48,469 bases of DNA. It comes from CAZJCK01 sp964544635. GTDB lineage: Bacteria > Zixibacteria > MSB-5A5 > GN15 > FEB-12. Below the pieces are notes generated by a model that had not been told where the DNA came from, made no database searches, and saw nothing but the letters and a program-made list of their open reading frames with translations. How positions within the stretch are numbered: position 1 is the first letter of the stretch; each line of letters opens with the position of its first letter. The stretch is from positions 1-48,469 of the forward strand of contig CAZJCK010000020.1 in the NCBI GenBank assembly GCA_964544635.1, given 5' to 3'. Both the position numbers and the translations under genes were made by a program. Shown here piece after piece: positions 41,116 to 48,469 of this stretch.

Positions 41116-42981
41116 ATGCTTGATCTGTTCATTGTCCTCGCCTTTATCGTCTATGCCATCACCGCCGGTTTTCGGGCGCGCAAGAAGGCATCACGGTCGC
41201 TGGTCGAGTACTTTTTGGCGGGAAAGACACTAAAGGGCTGGCAGGCCGGGCTGTCGATGGCCGCCACCCAGTTTGCCGCCGACACCCCGCTGCTGGTCAC
41301 CGGACTCATTGCCACCGGCGGAATCTTCCTGGTCTGGCGGCTGTGGATTTACGGCATCGCTTTTCTGCTGATGGCGTTTGTCTTCGCAGCCTTCTGGCGA
41401 CGGTCGGGTGTGTTGACCGATGCCGAGTTCACGGAGATCCGCTACAGTGGACCGGGCGTCCTGACGCTGCGGGTGTTGAAAGCGATTTACTACGGGACGG
41501 TCATCAATTGCGTGGTGATGGCGATGGTGCTGGTGGCAGCGATGCGTATTGCCGAAGTGTTTCTGCCCTGGCATGAGTGGTTGCCGGGGGGTGTATATGG
41601 CGCGGTGCTGAATCTGGTGCATACGACCGGGCTGTCCCTGGGCGAAAGCGCGATCGGCCTGCCGCTCGACATTACGGCCGCCAACAACCTGATCAGCATA
41701 CTGGCGATCCTGAGCTTCACGGCGCTCTATTCCACGACCGGTGGTCTGCGCAGTGTGGTCGCAACCGATGTCATGCAGTTTGCGCTGGCGATGGTCGGCA
41801 CGGCGATCTACGCGGTGCTGGTGGTCGACCATGTCGGCGGTTTGGGTGCTCTGGGTGAGCGGATTGTCGAGATCTATGGTTCGGCACAGGCGCACGACAT
41901 GTTGTCGTGGGCACCGACGGCGGGAGAAGCGCTGGCGCCATTCCTCGTCATCATCGGCCTGCAATGGTTCTTCCAGATGAATGCCGACGGTACCGGTTAC
42001 CTGGCACAGCGCTCGATGGCGTGCGAGACCGACAAGGGCGCACGTGCGGCCGGTGTCATCTTCGCCTGGATGCAGATTCTTGTACGCAGCCTGATCTGGC
42101 TGGTGATCGGGGTGGGGCTGCTGGTGGTGTACCCGTTTGAAGCGGCGGAGATTGGAGTCGACGGTTTTGCGGCGTCTCGCGAAATCCTCTTTGTGACCGG
42201 TATCAACGATCTGCTGCCACCCGGCATTCGCGGCCTGATGCTCACCGGCCTGCTGGCGGCGCTGGCCTCGACAATCGATACCCATCTCAACTGGGGCGCC
42301 AGCTACTATTCCAATGACCTGTACAAGCGACTGATCTGTAAGTCCTGGCTCAAACGTGAACCGCGCAATGTCGAGCTGGTGCTGGCGGCGCGGCTGTCGA
42401 ACGTTATCATTCTCATCATTGCCCTGACCATCATGGCCAATCTCGGCTCGATCCAGACTGCCTGGTATATCTCGCTCATGTTCGGAGCGGGCGTCGGATC
42501 GGTGCTGGTGCTGCGCTGGGTGTGGGAACGGATCAACCTGTACAGTGAGCTGGCGGCGATTGCGGTCTCATTAATCATGGCGCTGGTATTGCTGTATGCG
42601 ACCGACGAAGAGTGGCTGCGTTTGGGAATCATGGCGCTGACCTCGACAACCGCAGCGATCGGGATTACCTTCGTGACGCGCGACACCGACACCGCCACGC
42701 GGCAGGAGTTCTACCGCCGCGTGCAACCGTTCGGCTGGTGGCGCGACACGGCAACGGCGGTCGGTGATGAGCCGCGCCGTCCGATTAAGCGACTGGGGAA
42801 ACATCTGTTGCTCACCGGGCTGTGTTCGCTTTCATTGTTCTTCGTGCTGGCGGGCGCAGGCAAGCTGCTGGTGCGGGCGCCGGATGATTCGATCATCTGG
42901 CCGGTCATACTCCTTGTGGCCGGGCTGGCGATCATCCCCACCTGGTGGCACAGCGCCTTTGGCGATGAACGGGTACAATGA
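41116..42981 (+). CDS. Sodium:solute symporter (SSF) family transporter
   Basis: 621 residues from the ATG at 41116. The frame extends to 40882, but that part runs through the promoter and the divergent gene. About 13-14 membrane segments are visible. The SSF pattern is clear: SLVEYFLAGKTLKGWQAGLSMAATQFAAD after the first helix, WRRSGVLTDAEFTEIRYSG, and TALYSTTGGLRSVVATDVMQF, the family signature region. The substrate (sugar, amino acid, nucleobase or other) cannot be read. The following gene, pyrE, is 27 bases downstream, which might hint at pyrimidine or orotate transport but is weak evidence. Confidence 0.9.
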   Translation: MLDLFIVLAFIVYAITAGFRARKKASRSLVEYFLAGKTLKGWQAGLSMAATQFAADTPLLVTGLIATGGIFLVWRLWIYGIAFLLMAFVFAAFWRRSGVLTDAEFTEIRYSGPGVLTLRVLKAIYYGTVINCVVMAMVLVAAMRIAEVFLPWHEWLPGGVYGAVLNLVHTTGLSLGESAIGLPLDITAANNLISILAILSFTALYSTTGGLRSVVATDVMQFALAMVGTAIYAVLVVDHVGGLGALGERIVEIYGSAQAHDMLSWAPTAGEALAPFLVIIGLQWFFQMNADGTGYLAQRSMACETDKGARAAGVIFAWMQILVRSLIWLVIGVGLLVVYPFEAAEIGVDGFAASREILFVTGINDLLPPGIRGLMLTGLLAALASTIDTHLNWGASYYSNDLYKRLICKSWLKREPRNVELVLAARLSNVIILIIALTIMANLGSIQTAWYISLMFGAGVGSVLVLRWVWERINLYSELAAIAVSLIMALVLLYATDEEWLRLGIMALTSTTAAIGITFVTRDTDTATRQEFYRRVQPFGWWRDTATAVGDEPRRPIKRLGKHLLLTGLCSLSLFFVLAGAGKLLVRAPDDSIIWPVILLVAGLAIIPTWWHSAFGDERVQ

Positions 42982-43008
42982 ACTGGAAAGGACAGTCAAG
43001 ACACAGCT

Positions 43009-43695
43009 ATGAAACAGTTTGATCAGGAAGCATTTAACCGGTTTATGCTCGAACACAAAGTGTACGGTTTTTTCGACCAGGCGATCACCCTCAAGTCAGG
43101 ACGGCAGTCGCACTTTTACGCCAACTGGCGGACAGTCGTTGAGGATGTCTGGCTGACTGAAAAACTGGTCGAGCACCTCCTGTCGTTCGTCGAGGCCAGG
43201 GGAATCGCAGTCGACACGTTCTATGGCGTGCCGGAAGGCGCCACCAAGCTCGGCGTACTGGCGCAGTATACGTGGGCGCGCAAACAATCGGATTACGGTA
43301 TCGGCTCGCACGCCCTGGCGATGGGACGAGCCAAACCGAAGGAGCACGGGGCGCCGAAGGATCGCTTCTTTGTCGGCACGCCGCGCGGCAAGGTGGTGAT
43401 GATCGAGGATGTCACCACCACCGGCGGCTCGACCATGACCGCGCTGGAGGGATTGCGCAAGGCCGATATCGAGGTGTCGGCGATCATCAGCCTGACCAAC
43501 CGGATGGAGAAGCGTGACGACGGTTTGAGTGTGGCGGACGCCTTCAAGCAGATGGATGTCGACTTTTATCAAATGAGCTCGGCGCTGGAACTCCTGCCGC
43601 AGGTGTATGCCGCGCAGCAACCGGGAGCCGAGATCGGCAAGGCGATCGAAGGGGAGTTTGAGAAATACGGCGTGGCCAGGATCGAACTGGGCTGA
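43009..43695 (+). CDS. pyrE: Orotate phosphoribosyltransferase
   Basis: 228 residues. The PRPP-binding motif is VVMIEDVTTTGGST; the N-terminal ITLKSGRQSHFYANWR and the GVPEGATKLGVL segment are typical of PyrE. It joins orotate to PRPP to give OMP in pyrimidine synthesis. The gene follows the SSF transporter by 27 bases and ends at a strong terminator, so the two are likely a bicistronic unit. Confidence 0.95.
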   Translation: MKQFDQEAFNRFMLEHKVYGFFDQAITLKSGRQSHFYANWRTVVEDVWLTEKLVEHLLSFVEARGIAVDTFYGVPEGATKLGVLAQYTWARKQSDYGIGSHALAMGRAKPKEHGAPKDRFFVGTPRGKVVMIEDVTTTGGSTMTALEGLRKADIEVSAIISLTNRMEKRDDGLSVADAFKQMDVDFYQMSSALELLPQVYAAQQPGAEIGKAIEGEFEKYGVARIELG

Positions 43696-43712
43696 TCACT
43701 TCCGCGACAAGC

Positions 43713-43754
43713 AAGAAGAAGCCGGTGGCTCGAAAGAACCACCGGCTTCTTCTT
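43713..43754. terminator. Bidirectional terminator between pyrE and the giant secreted protein
   Basis: A perfect 16-bp stem (arms 43713-43728 and 43739-43754, 10-base loop). The outer base pairs are A/T-rich in both directions (AAGAAGAA / TTCTTCTT), which suits convergent termination of pyrE and the minus-strand gene ending at 43771. Confidence 0.8.
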
Positions 43755-43770
43755 TGCCTGCAACCGTAAA

Positions 43771-46700
43771 CTACTTCAGCAGCATCATCTTCTTCGTAGC
43801 ACGGAAGTTCTCGCTCTGCAGGCGGTAGAGGTAGAGACCGCTGGCAACCGCATTGCCGGCATCGTCGCGGCCGTTCCAGACGACTTCATGCTGACCGGCC
43901 GACCGCCGAGCGTCGACCAGCGTCGCCACCGTGCGACCGAGCATGTTCACGACGGTTATCTTCACCTCCGAAGCCGTCGGCAGGCTGTAGCGAATGGTCG
44001 TGCTGGGGTTGAACGGATTGGGGTAGTTCTGTTCCAGCGCGAACCGGTTCGGCAGGGCCGCGCCGTGGTCGTCACCGACATCGGTAGCGACCGCCACCAT
44101 CGTCGTATCATCGAACGAACCGTCGCGACCGTTGTCGATGTACAGCATTACATCCGATAACTCCAGAGTGTTGAAGTCGGGAACGACCTGCTGCACCGAG
44201 TTGGCGGGCAGAAATACACTGCCCGACACCACCTCTTCAGCACCGGAAGCATCGAGGTGACGTATGCGCAGCCGGAAGGTCTTGTCGCCGCCGGCATTTT
44301 CGATACTCAGGCTACCGTCGTCGCGCAGTTGTACCGCGGTGGTGTCGTCGGCGTCGAGTATCATCTGTTCGACGCCGTATGTCTTCTCGTTGTCGGCATA
44401 TGTGCCGATAGCGATCAGCGACACGGTCTTCGCAGCAGCATCCGGATTGCAGAGGGTGATACTGCTGTCGATCGTCAGTTCGTCGGTCTGCAGCGAGTCG
44501 GCATCGAATCGATCATACCCGTAGGCGATCGAATCACCGAAGAAACTGACCGTCAGGAGCGTGTCCTCGAAGCCAAACAGTTCGACGAGTTGCGTCATTT
44601 CGGGAGTCACACGATAGCCGTATGGTCGCTTCTGCTCCTGGTCGGGATTGAGTACATAGATCGGCTTGCCGACTGTTGAGTCGGTAGCGAAATCGTCGCC
44701 TTCAACATTGCCAAGGGTATCGCCGGCCTGGCTGATGAGGCGGGCGTCGGCAGTCCCGGAGAGATAGAGCCGTACCCAGTGGTCAGCGCTGCTGGCCCTG
44801 GAGTCGGCTTTCCACTTGCGAATGAAATCGGGGTCCTGTGTCAAAACACCTTTCGGCGCGCCGGGGAAGAAGCCGACACTCCCCCGCCAGTTGCCGCCTT
44901 TCTTAGCGCCCAGATCGGTATACTCCCAGGTATTGGCGACGGTATCGACGATCACTTTACGGGTGGTATCGAGCGGGAAATTGTTGTCGTACACGTATAG
45001 ATAAACCGTATCCGGTGACGTCGAATGTGATTCAAGCCTGTACGGCATCACGGAGTGGCCGGCGATGAAATCCCCGTCCGAACCCAAATCACGAATAATC
45101 AGCGGCCCGATATCATCGTCGATCGCCAGACCGCTCCAGGCGCTTTCGAACCACTGAATCGTTTCTTTCGGTGTCATGTCTTCGTGATCGTCTTCCCAGT
45201 CTTTATCCAGATCGTTCATCTGCCAGGTCCACCAGCCGCCGATGAAGTCACGGGAGAAGTCATCAACGGTGATATCGGCGACCGGCTGCCCGACATACTG
45301 CGGATACAAATCGAAACCGAAGAACAGACCAAGGCTGAAGAACAGCGTTGCCGCCTTGGAGAAGCCGTCGCAAAAGCCACCCCACTCACGCTGATACGAG
45401 CGCAACAGGAGCAGGCCGGAGCTGCCGATCTGGCCGGTGAGATCGCCGTACGGGAAGCACCGATCGTCGCCGAGGGCCCGACAGGTCTGGAAGTAGTTTG
45501 GCGAGAAGCTGCGGGCCTTCTCGAATTGCCGAATAAAGTCTACAATGTAGCCCTTGGCCACGTAACGGCTCTCTAATCCCTGCCAGTACTCATCGGGCCA
45601 CATTTCGGATTTTGAATTGCCAAACTGGAATCCATGGTACTGGGGCAGGAACGGTTCGCGCAGGTCACCATCGCGATTTCGAGCCAGCCATGTAATCTGT
45701 CGCCCAATATCCGACAACTGGATAGAAAACTCATCCGATAAGCTCGACACACAGGGATAATCCAGATCGGTGGCACGGACGAAGCAGTGATCTCCCGATC
45801 GGTCGATCAGCACGGCGATCCTGTCAAGCACAGTGGCATCGATATCGCGATCAATGTCAACCCAGGTCTTGCCGGAATCAACCGACAGTTCCAGCTTTAT
45901 ATTGTCGACATTGAGTACATTGAATTGAAACACTTCGCCGTTGCCGAAGTACAGAGTATCATCCGACGACGGGTATTCGATCTGAATAAATCGATCACCC
46001 GGGATACCGGTTGACGGCATGAAATAGCGCACCACGCCGGATGCGCCGAAGTAGTCCAGAAATGTATCGTCGAACGGGGCAACATCAAAGTCACCGGCCA
46101 ACCAGAGGGTATCGCCGCTTCCGACCATGTCGCGCACTCTGAAATCGAGTTCATAGTCAGGTACGCTGACGACACCCTCGGAAAGACTGAGGAAATTTAC
46201 ACTCTCGTTGCCGTCACCTTTGTTGTAAAACAGGTTGTGGCCTGCGAGATAGAGATCACACCCCTGAACATGGATTGCACTCAGTTGCTGGGCGCCGCCG
46301 AATTCGCCTTTTTCGACAAACTCCCAGACTGTCGACTCAAACTTGGCCAGGGTACCGTCGAACGATCCGCCGACATAGATGGTTCCGTTCGGTCCGATAT
46401 CCATGGCCAGGGGATAGCCGCCTTCTTTCGGATCGGCTCCCAGGAACGGGTAGACTGCATTGTAAGTTGCCCAGCCGGTATCGGTGAATTTCGCGACCCC
46501 CCGGGTGGCACGTCCGCCGGCCAATGTAAAATCTCCGGCGACGACAATGTTGGAGTCTGACGGATCGATCTTGAGCTGATAGCCGTCGCCGGGAAATCCG
46601 GCGCTGCCAAGGCCGCCGTCAACCTCCTCCCAGGCCGTGCCGTTCCATCGGGCAATACCCTTGGCCGGTTGATTGTCGACCGAATCGAAGCGACCGACGA

Positions 46701-48219
46701 CCCAGATGGTGTTGTCGTGAAACTCGATATCGTAGATTTCATCGTTGAAAGCATACTTGTTGCCCTGGTAGAACCAGTCGAAACCGTCATACTGAAGAAC
46801 CGACGAACCGATCGACGGATTGTCACTCGCGAGCACGGCGCCGGCCAGCCAGATTTTGTTGCCGGCAGCCGCCACTGCCATGATCCCGCTGGCTGGAATA
46901 ATCTGGTCGTTATCCAGATATTCCCAGTTCGAAGTGCCGTAGCGCGACACCAACTGTGCCGGCGAACCGCCGGCTGTATTGAAGCCGCCGGAGATGACCG
47001 GCTTGTTGTTGTCGTCGAGAGCGATGTTAAAAGCGTCGCCTTCGAGTCCGCGTCCGAACACCGCAATGCTGTCGTCGAAGTACATATATCGAGCGATACT
47101 GTAGGCGTGCATGTTGCCGATAACATCGAAGTCACCACCGATCAGGTACCCGGCGCCGGTGCCGGTCCAGATGATGTCATGCACATCGCCATCTGCGCCG
47201 GCACCAATCGTCTTCCACGAGCCGTCGCGGCGCACGGCGAACCGGTTGATTGATGAATCGCCGGCGAAGTCGGTGAACGAACCACCCACCAGGTATTCGT
47301 CGAGGCTGGTCATGACAAGAACACTGTTGATCGTGCCGGTAGTCGAACCGCCACCCTTGCGACTCCAGGTATCGGTGTTGCTGCGGTAGGTAATGAATCC
47401 GCTGGCAGCGATACCGCCGGCCTGGGTGAAATCGCCACCGAGCGCCAGGATGTAGTCACCGGAAGCACCCTGGACGTCGGCAAGGAAATGCATGTCGTTG
47501 ATCGGGCCGTCGATACTGCCGGGAGGCGTAAGAAAGGCGGCCCCGGACCAGCGTGCGAGATTGGCCGACGGTGAGCCACCGGCGGTTTCGAATTCGCCAC
47601 CAATCCAGATAGATTGATTGAACAGTTCCAGGTCGTTAACCATTACCGTACCGTTGCCGTCGAGGCCGGTGCCCAGAGCCGACCAGTTGTCACCGTCCCA
47701 AACCGCCACCGCCTTTGCAGGCTGACCATCGACTTCCGTAAAGCTGCCGCCGATATAGATACGACCGGCAAATTCCACGATTGCATTGACAGGTGCGTCG
47801 AGTCGGTCATCGGTGCCATTGAACGGGTTCCACGACTGCCCATCCCAGAGGGCAAGGTAGGCCATACTGGTGTCGTCGTCTATTTCGGTAAAGCTGCCGC
47901 CAATGACTATGGTGTCGGCACCAATCCTGTGCAGTGCGACAATCTCACCCGGAAACGGAATACTGGTGCCGTCAAATTTGGAGAAAGCGCCCGTGCTGCG
48001 ATCGTATGCAGTGATATTCTGACCGATAGCGCCGAATGAGAATCGGCCCGCCAAATAAATAGTACTTCCGTCAATCGATTGACTGAGCGCATTGATGTCA
48101 CCCGAGTATCGTATTCCGGGAATGTGAAATGAACGATCGAGCGTTCCCGGCGTCTGTGCTGCGGCAACTGAAATGAACAAACAGACGGCGAGCAAGAATG
48201 AAAAGAACAAACGTAACAC
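43771..48219 (-). CDS. Giant secreted beta-propeller-like protein with candidate cysteine-hydrolase insert and sorting domain
   Basis: 1482 residues; start GTG at 48219. Signal peptide 1-21 (VAAAQ). Residues 35-750 hold about a dozen imperfect repeats of 40-60 residues of the form IYIGGSFTEVDGQPAKAVAV followed by W-x3-GxGLDG, like Kelch/delta-60 propeller blades. Residues 780-1150 differ: GGFCDGFSKAATLFF has Cys950, GHSVMPYR has His1055, and VYDNNFP has Asp1078. This order (Cys, His, Asp/Asn) suits a papain-like hydrolase. After a beta-rich region, residues 1390-1482 are a sorting domain (LEQNYPNPFNPSTTI, VVNMLGRTV, KKMMLLK). It is probably exposed on the cell surface. The ligand is unknown. 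Confidence 0.85.
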   Translation of the reverse strand: MLRLFFSFLLAVCLFISVAAAQTPGTLDRSFHIPGIRYSGDINALSQSIDGSTIYLAGRFSFGAIGQNITAYDRSTGAFSKFDGTSIPFPGEIVALHRIGADTIVIGGSFTEIDDDTSMAYLALWDGQSWNPFNGTDDRLDAPVNAIVEFAGRIYIGGSFTEVDGQPAKAVAVWDGDNWSALGTGLDGNGTVMVNDLELFNQSIWIGGEFETAGGSPSANLARWSGAAFLTPPGSIDGPINDMHFLADVQGASGDYILALGGDFTQAGGIAASGFITYRSNTDTWSRKGGGSTTGTINSVLVMTSLDEYLVGGSFTDFAGDSSINRFAVRRDGSWKTIGAGADGDVHDIIWTGTGAGYLIGGDFDVIGNMHAYSIARYMYFDDSIAVFGRGLEGDAFNIALDDNNKPVISGGFNTAGGSPAQLVSRYGTSNWEYLDNDQIIPASGIMAVAAAGNKIWLAGAVLASDNPSIGSSVLQYDGFDWFYQGNKYAFNDEIYDIEFHDNTIWVVGRFDSVDNQPAKGIARWNGTAWEEVDGGLGSAGFPGDGYQLKIDPSDSNIVVAGDFTLAGGRATRGVAKFTDTGWATYNAVYPFLGADPKEGGYPLAMDIGPNGTIYVGGSFDGTLAKFESTVWEFVEKGEFGGAQQLSAIHVQGCDLYLAGHNLFYNKGDGNESVNFLSLSEGVVSVPDYELDFRVRDMVGSGDTLWLAGDFDVAPFDDTFLDYFGASGVVRYFMPSTGIPGDRFIQIEYPSSDDTLYFGNGEVFQFNVLNVDNIKLELSVDSGKTWVDIDRDIDATVLDRIAVLIDRSGDHCFVRATDLDYPCVSSLSDEFSIQLSDIGRQITWLARNRDGDLREPFLPQYHGFQFGNSKSEMWPDEYWQGLESRYVAKGYIVDFIRQFEKARSFSPNYFQTCRALGDDRCFPYGDLTGQIGSSGLLLLRSYQREWGGFCDGFSKAATLFFSLGLFFGFDLYPQYVGQPVADITVDDFSRDFIGGWWTWQMNDLDKDWEDDHEDMTPKETIQWFESAWSGLAIDDDIGPLIIRDLGSDGDFIAGHSVMPYRLESHSTSPDTVYLYVYDNNFPLDTTRKVIVDTVANTWEYTDLGAKKGGNWRGSVGFFPGAPKGVLTQDPDFIRKWKADSRASSADHWVRLYLSGTADARLISQAGDTLGNVEGDDFATDSTVGKPIYVLNPDQEQKRPYGYRVTPEMTQLVELFGFEDTLLTVSFFGDSIAYGYDRFDADSLQTDELTIDSSITLCNPDAAAKTVSLIAIGTYADNEKTYGVEQMILDADDTTAVQLRDDGSLSIENAGGDKTFRLRIRHLDASGAEEVVSGSVFLPANSVQQVVPDFNTLELSDVMLYIDNGRDGSFDDTTMVAVATDVGDDHGAALPNRFALEQNYPNPFNPSTTIRYSLPTASEVKITVVNMLGRTVATLVDARRSAGQHEVVWNGRDDAGNAVASGLYLYRLQSENFRATKKMMLLK

Positions 48220-48306
48220 GACGACAAACCTCTTGATTTTGAATACTGGTCGTTACTGGTGAGAAGACAGCCCGCTATCGATTCAGACAAACGCGCAGCT
48301 GGCCTA

Positions 48307-48334
48307 AGTATATGCAATCATGCCAGATAATCAA
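48307..48334 (-). promoter_or_regulatory. Possible promoter of the giant secreted protein
   Basis: Minus strand: TTGATT (complement of 48329-48334), 16-base spacer, TATACT (complement of 48307-48312). The leader would be about 80 bases. Confidence 0.5.
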
Positions 48335-48344
48335 GACATTTTCT

Positions 48345-48383
48345 GTCAAATAACAAGAGACTGCCGAGAGTAGCGACAGCCTC
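48345..48383 (-). terminator. Terminator of the gene at the right edge
   Basis: Minus-strand stem of 10 bp with two G-U pairs (arms 48374-48383 and 48357-48366, 7-base loop), followed by TTGTTATTT. It is a weak T tract, placed 30 bases after the partial gene's stop. Confidence 0.5.
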
Positions 48384-48412
48384 AATAAAATAAAGTCCGA
48401 AGTGCCGGTATG

Positions 48413-48469
48413 TTAGTTCGACGATACCATCAGGTCGCTGACGAGTTTGGCGAAGCGTGACGGGTTCTT
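48413..48469 (-). CDS. C-terminal fragment of an unidentified gene (5' part outside window)
   Basis: The last 18 codons of a minus-strand frame (ending RFAKLVSDLMVSSN and TAA) run in from the window edge. The following hairpin supports this as a gene end. It is too short to identify. Confidence 0.4.
   Translation of the reverse strand, partial: KNPSRFAKLVSDLMVSSN

Noticed and set aside
1..48469. tRNA, rRNA, CRISPR array or complete insertion sequence
   Set aside because: I checked the intergenic gaps and saw no cloverleaf, no regularly spaced repeats and no transposase. A proper tRNA and CRISPR scan would be needed to be certain.

Overview
This looks like a chromosomal segment of a Gram-negative, diderm bacterium of the FCB group. 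The evidence is an lpxH gene for lipid A synthesis, three exported proteins ending in the YPNPFNPSTT / KK-M-LLK type C-terminal sorting domain used by type IX secretion, a short Bacteroidetes-style RpoD, a BatA-like protein, and a clearly GC-rich coding style. A candidate phylum such as Zixibacteria would fit, but that placement is inference; no rRNA or tRNA gene is present. There is no sign of prophage, plasmid, CRISPR or intact insertion sequence. Almost every base lies in densely packed genes, many of which overlap by 1-20 bases.

Layout. 1-1.7 kb: surface-polysaccharide genes (partial NAD-dependent epimerase, GT2 glycosyltransferase), minus strand. 1.8-4.3 kb: HtrA/Deg protease followed by a compact RpoD-type sigma factor, minus strand. 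4.5-10.6 kb, plus strand: class II aldolase, an aminotransferase-fold protein that has lost its PLP lysine, folB, folK, a deoxynucleoside kinase, panB, mscS and a predicted outer-membrane protein. This is mostly a folate/pantothenate/nucleotide operon. 10.6-14.2 kb, minus strand: lipoprotein, a membrane-anchored tandem kinase/pseudokinase, and a cohesin-like protein with a sorting domain. 14.5-15.9 kb, plus strand: solitary DNA methyltransferase and a DUF2784 membrane protein. 16.1-20.3 kb, minus strand: RRM protein, and purL-lpxH with two small genes.

20.4-20.8 kb is an intergenic region filled with nested inverted repeats. 20.8-25.8 kb, minus strand, is the translation-termination neighbourhood rpmE / DUF1385 / prfA / unknown membrane protein / prmC / nth. 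25.9-35.0 kb, minus strand, is one long likely operon: gcvT, comB, a TPR protein with a degenerate peptidase-like domain, a BatA/VWA protein, an ABC-F ATPase, a flavodoxin-fold protein and a methyltransferase. 35.0-37.2 kb, plus strand: an orphan terminator, two small uncharacterised genes, and a strongly promoted secreted protein behind an operator-like palindrome. 37.2-39.6 kb: cydAB. 39.8-43.7 kb: divergent RNA methyltransferase and SSF transporter-pyrE. 43.8-48.2 kb: a 1482-residue secreted beta-propeller-like protein with an embedded candidate cysteine-hydrolase region and a sorting domain. A few codons of another minus-strand gene lie at the right edge.

Promoters that can be read by eye (for HtrA, purL, rpmE, SSF-pyrE, the 36 kb secreted protein and the giant protein) have E. 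coli-like TTGnnn / TATAnT boxes spaced 16-18 bases. The most unusual items are the lysine-less aminotransferase, the kinase/pseudokinase, the hydrolase-like insert in the giant propeller protein, the membrane gene between prfA and prmC, and several structured leaders or intergenic elements (rpmE leader, RRM leader, 20.5-20.8 kb repeats, the orphan terminator at 35.2 kb, the palindromic promoter at 35.9 kb). No complete undescribed multi-gene defence or secretion system can be demonstrated from the sequence alone.
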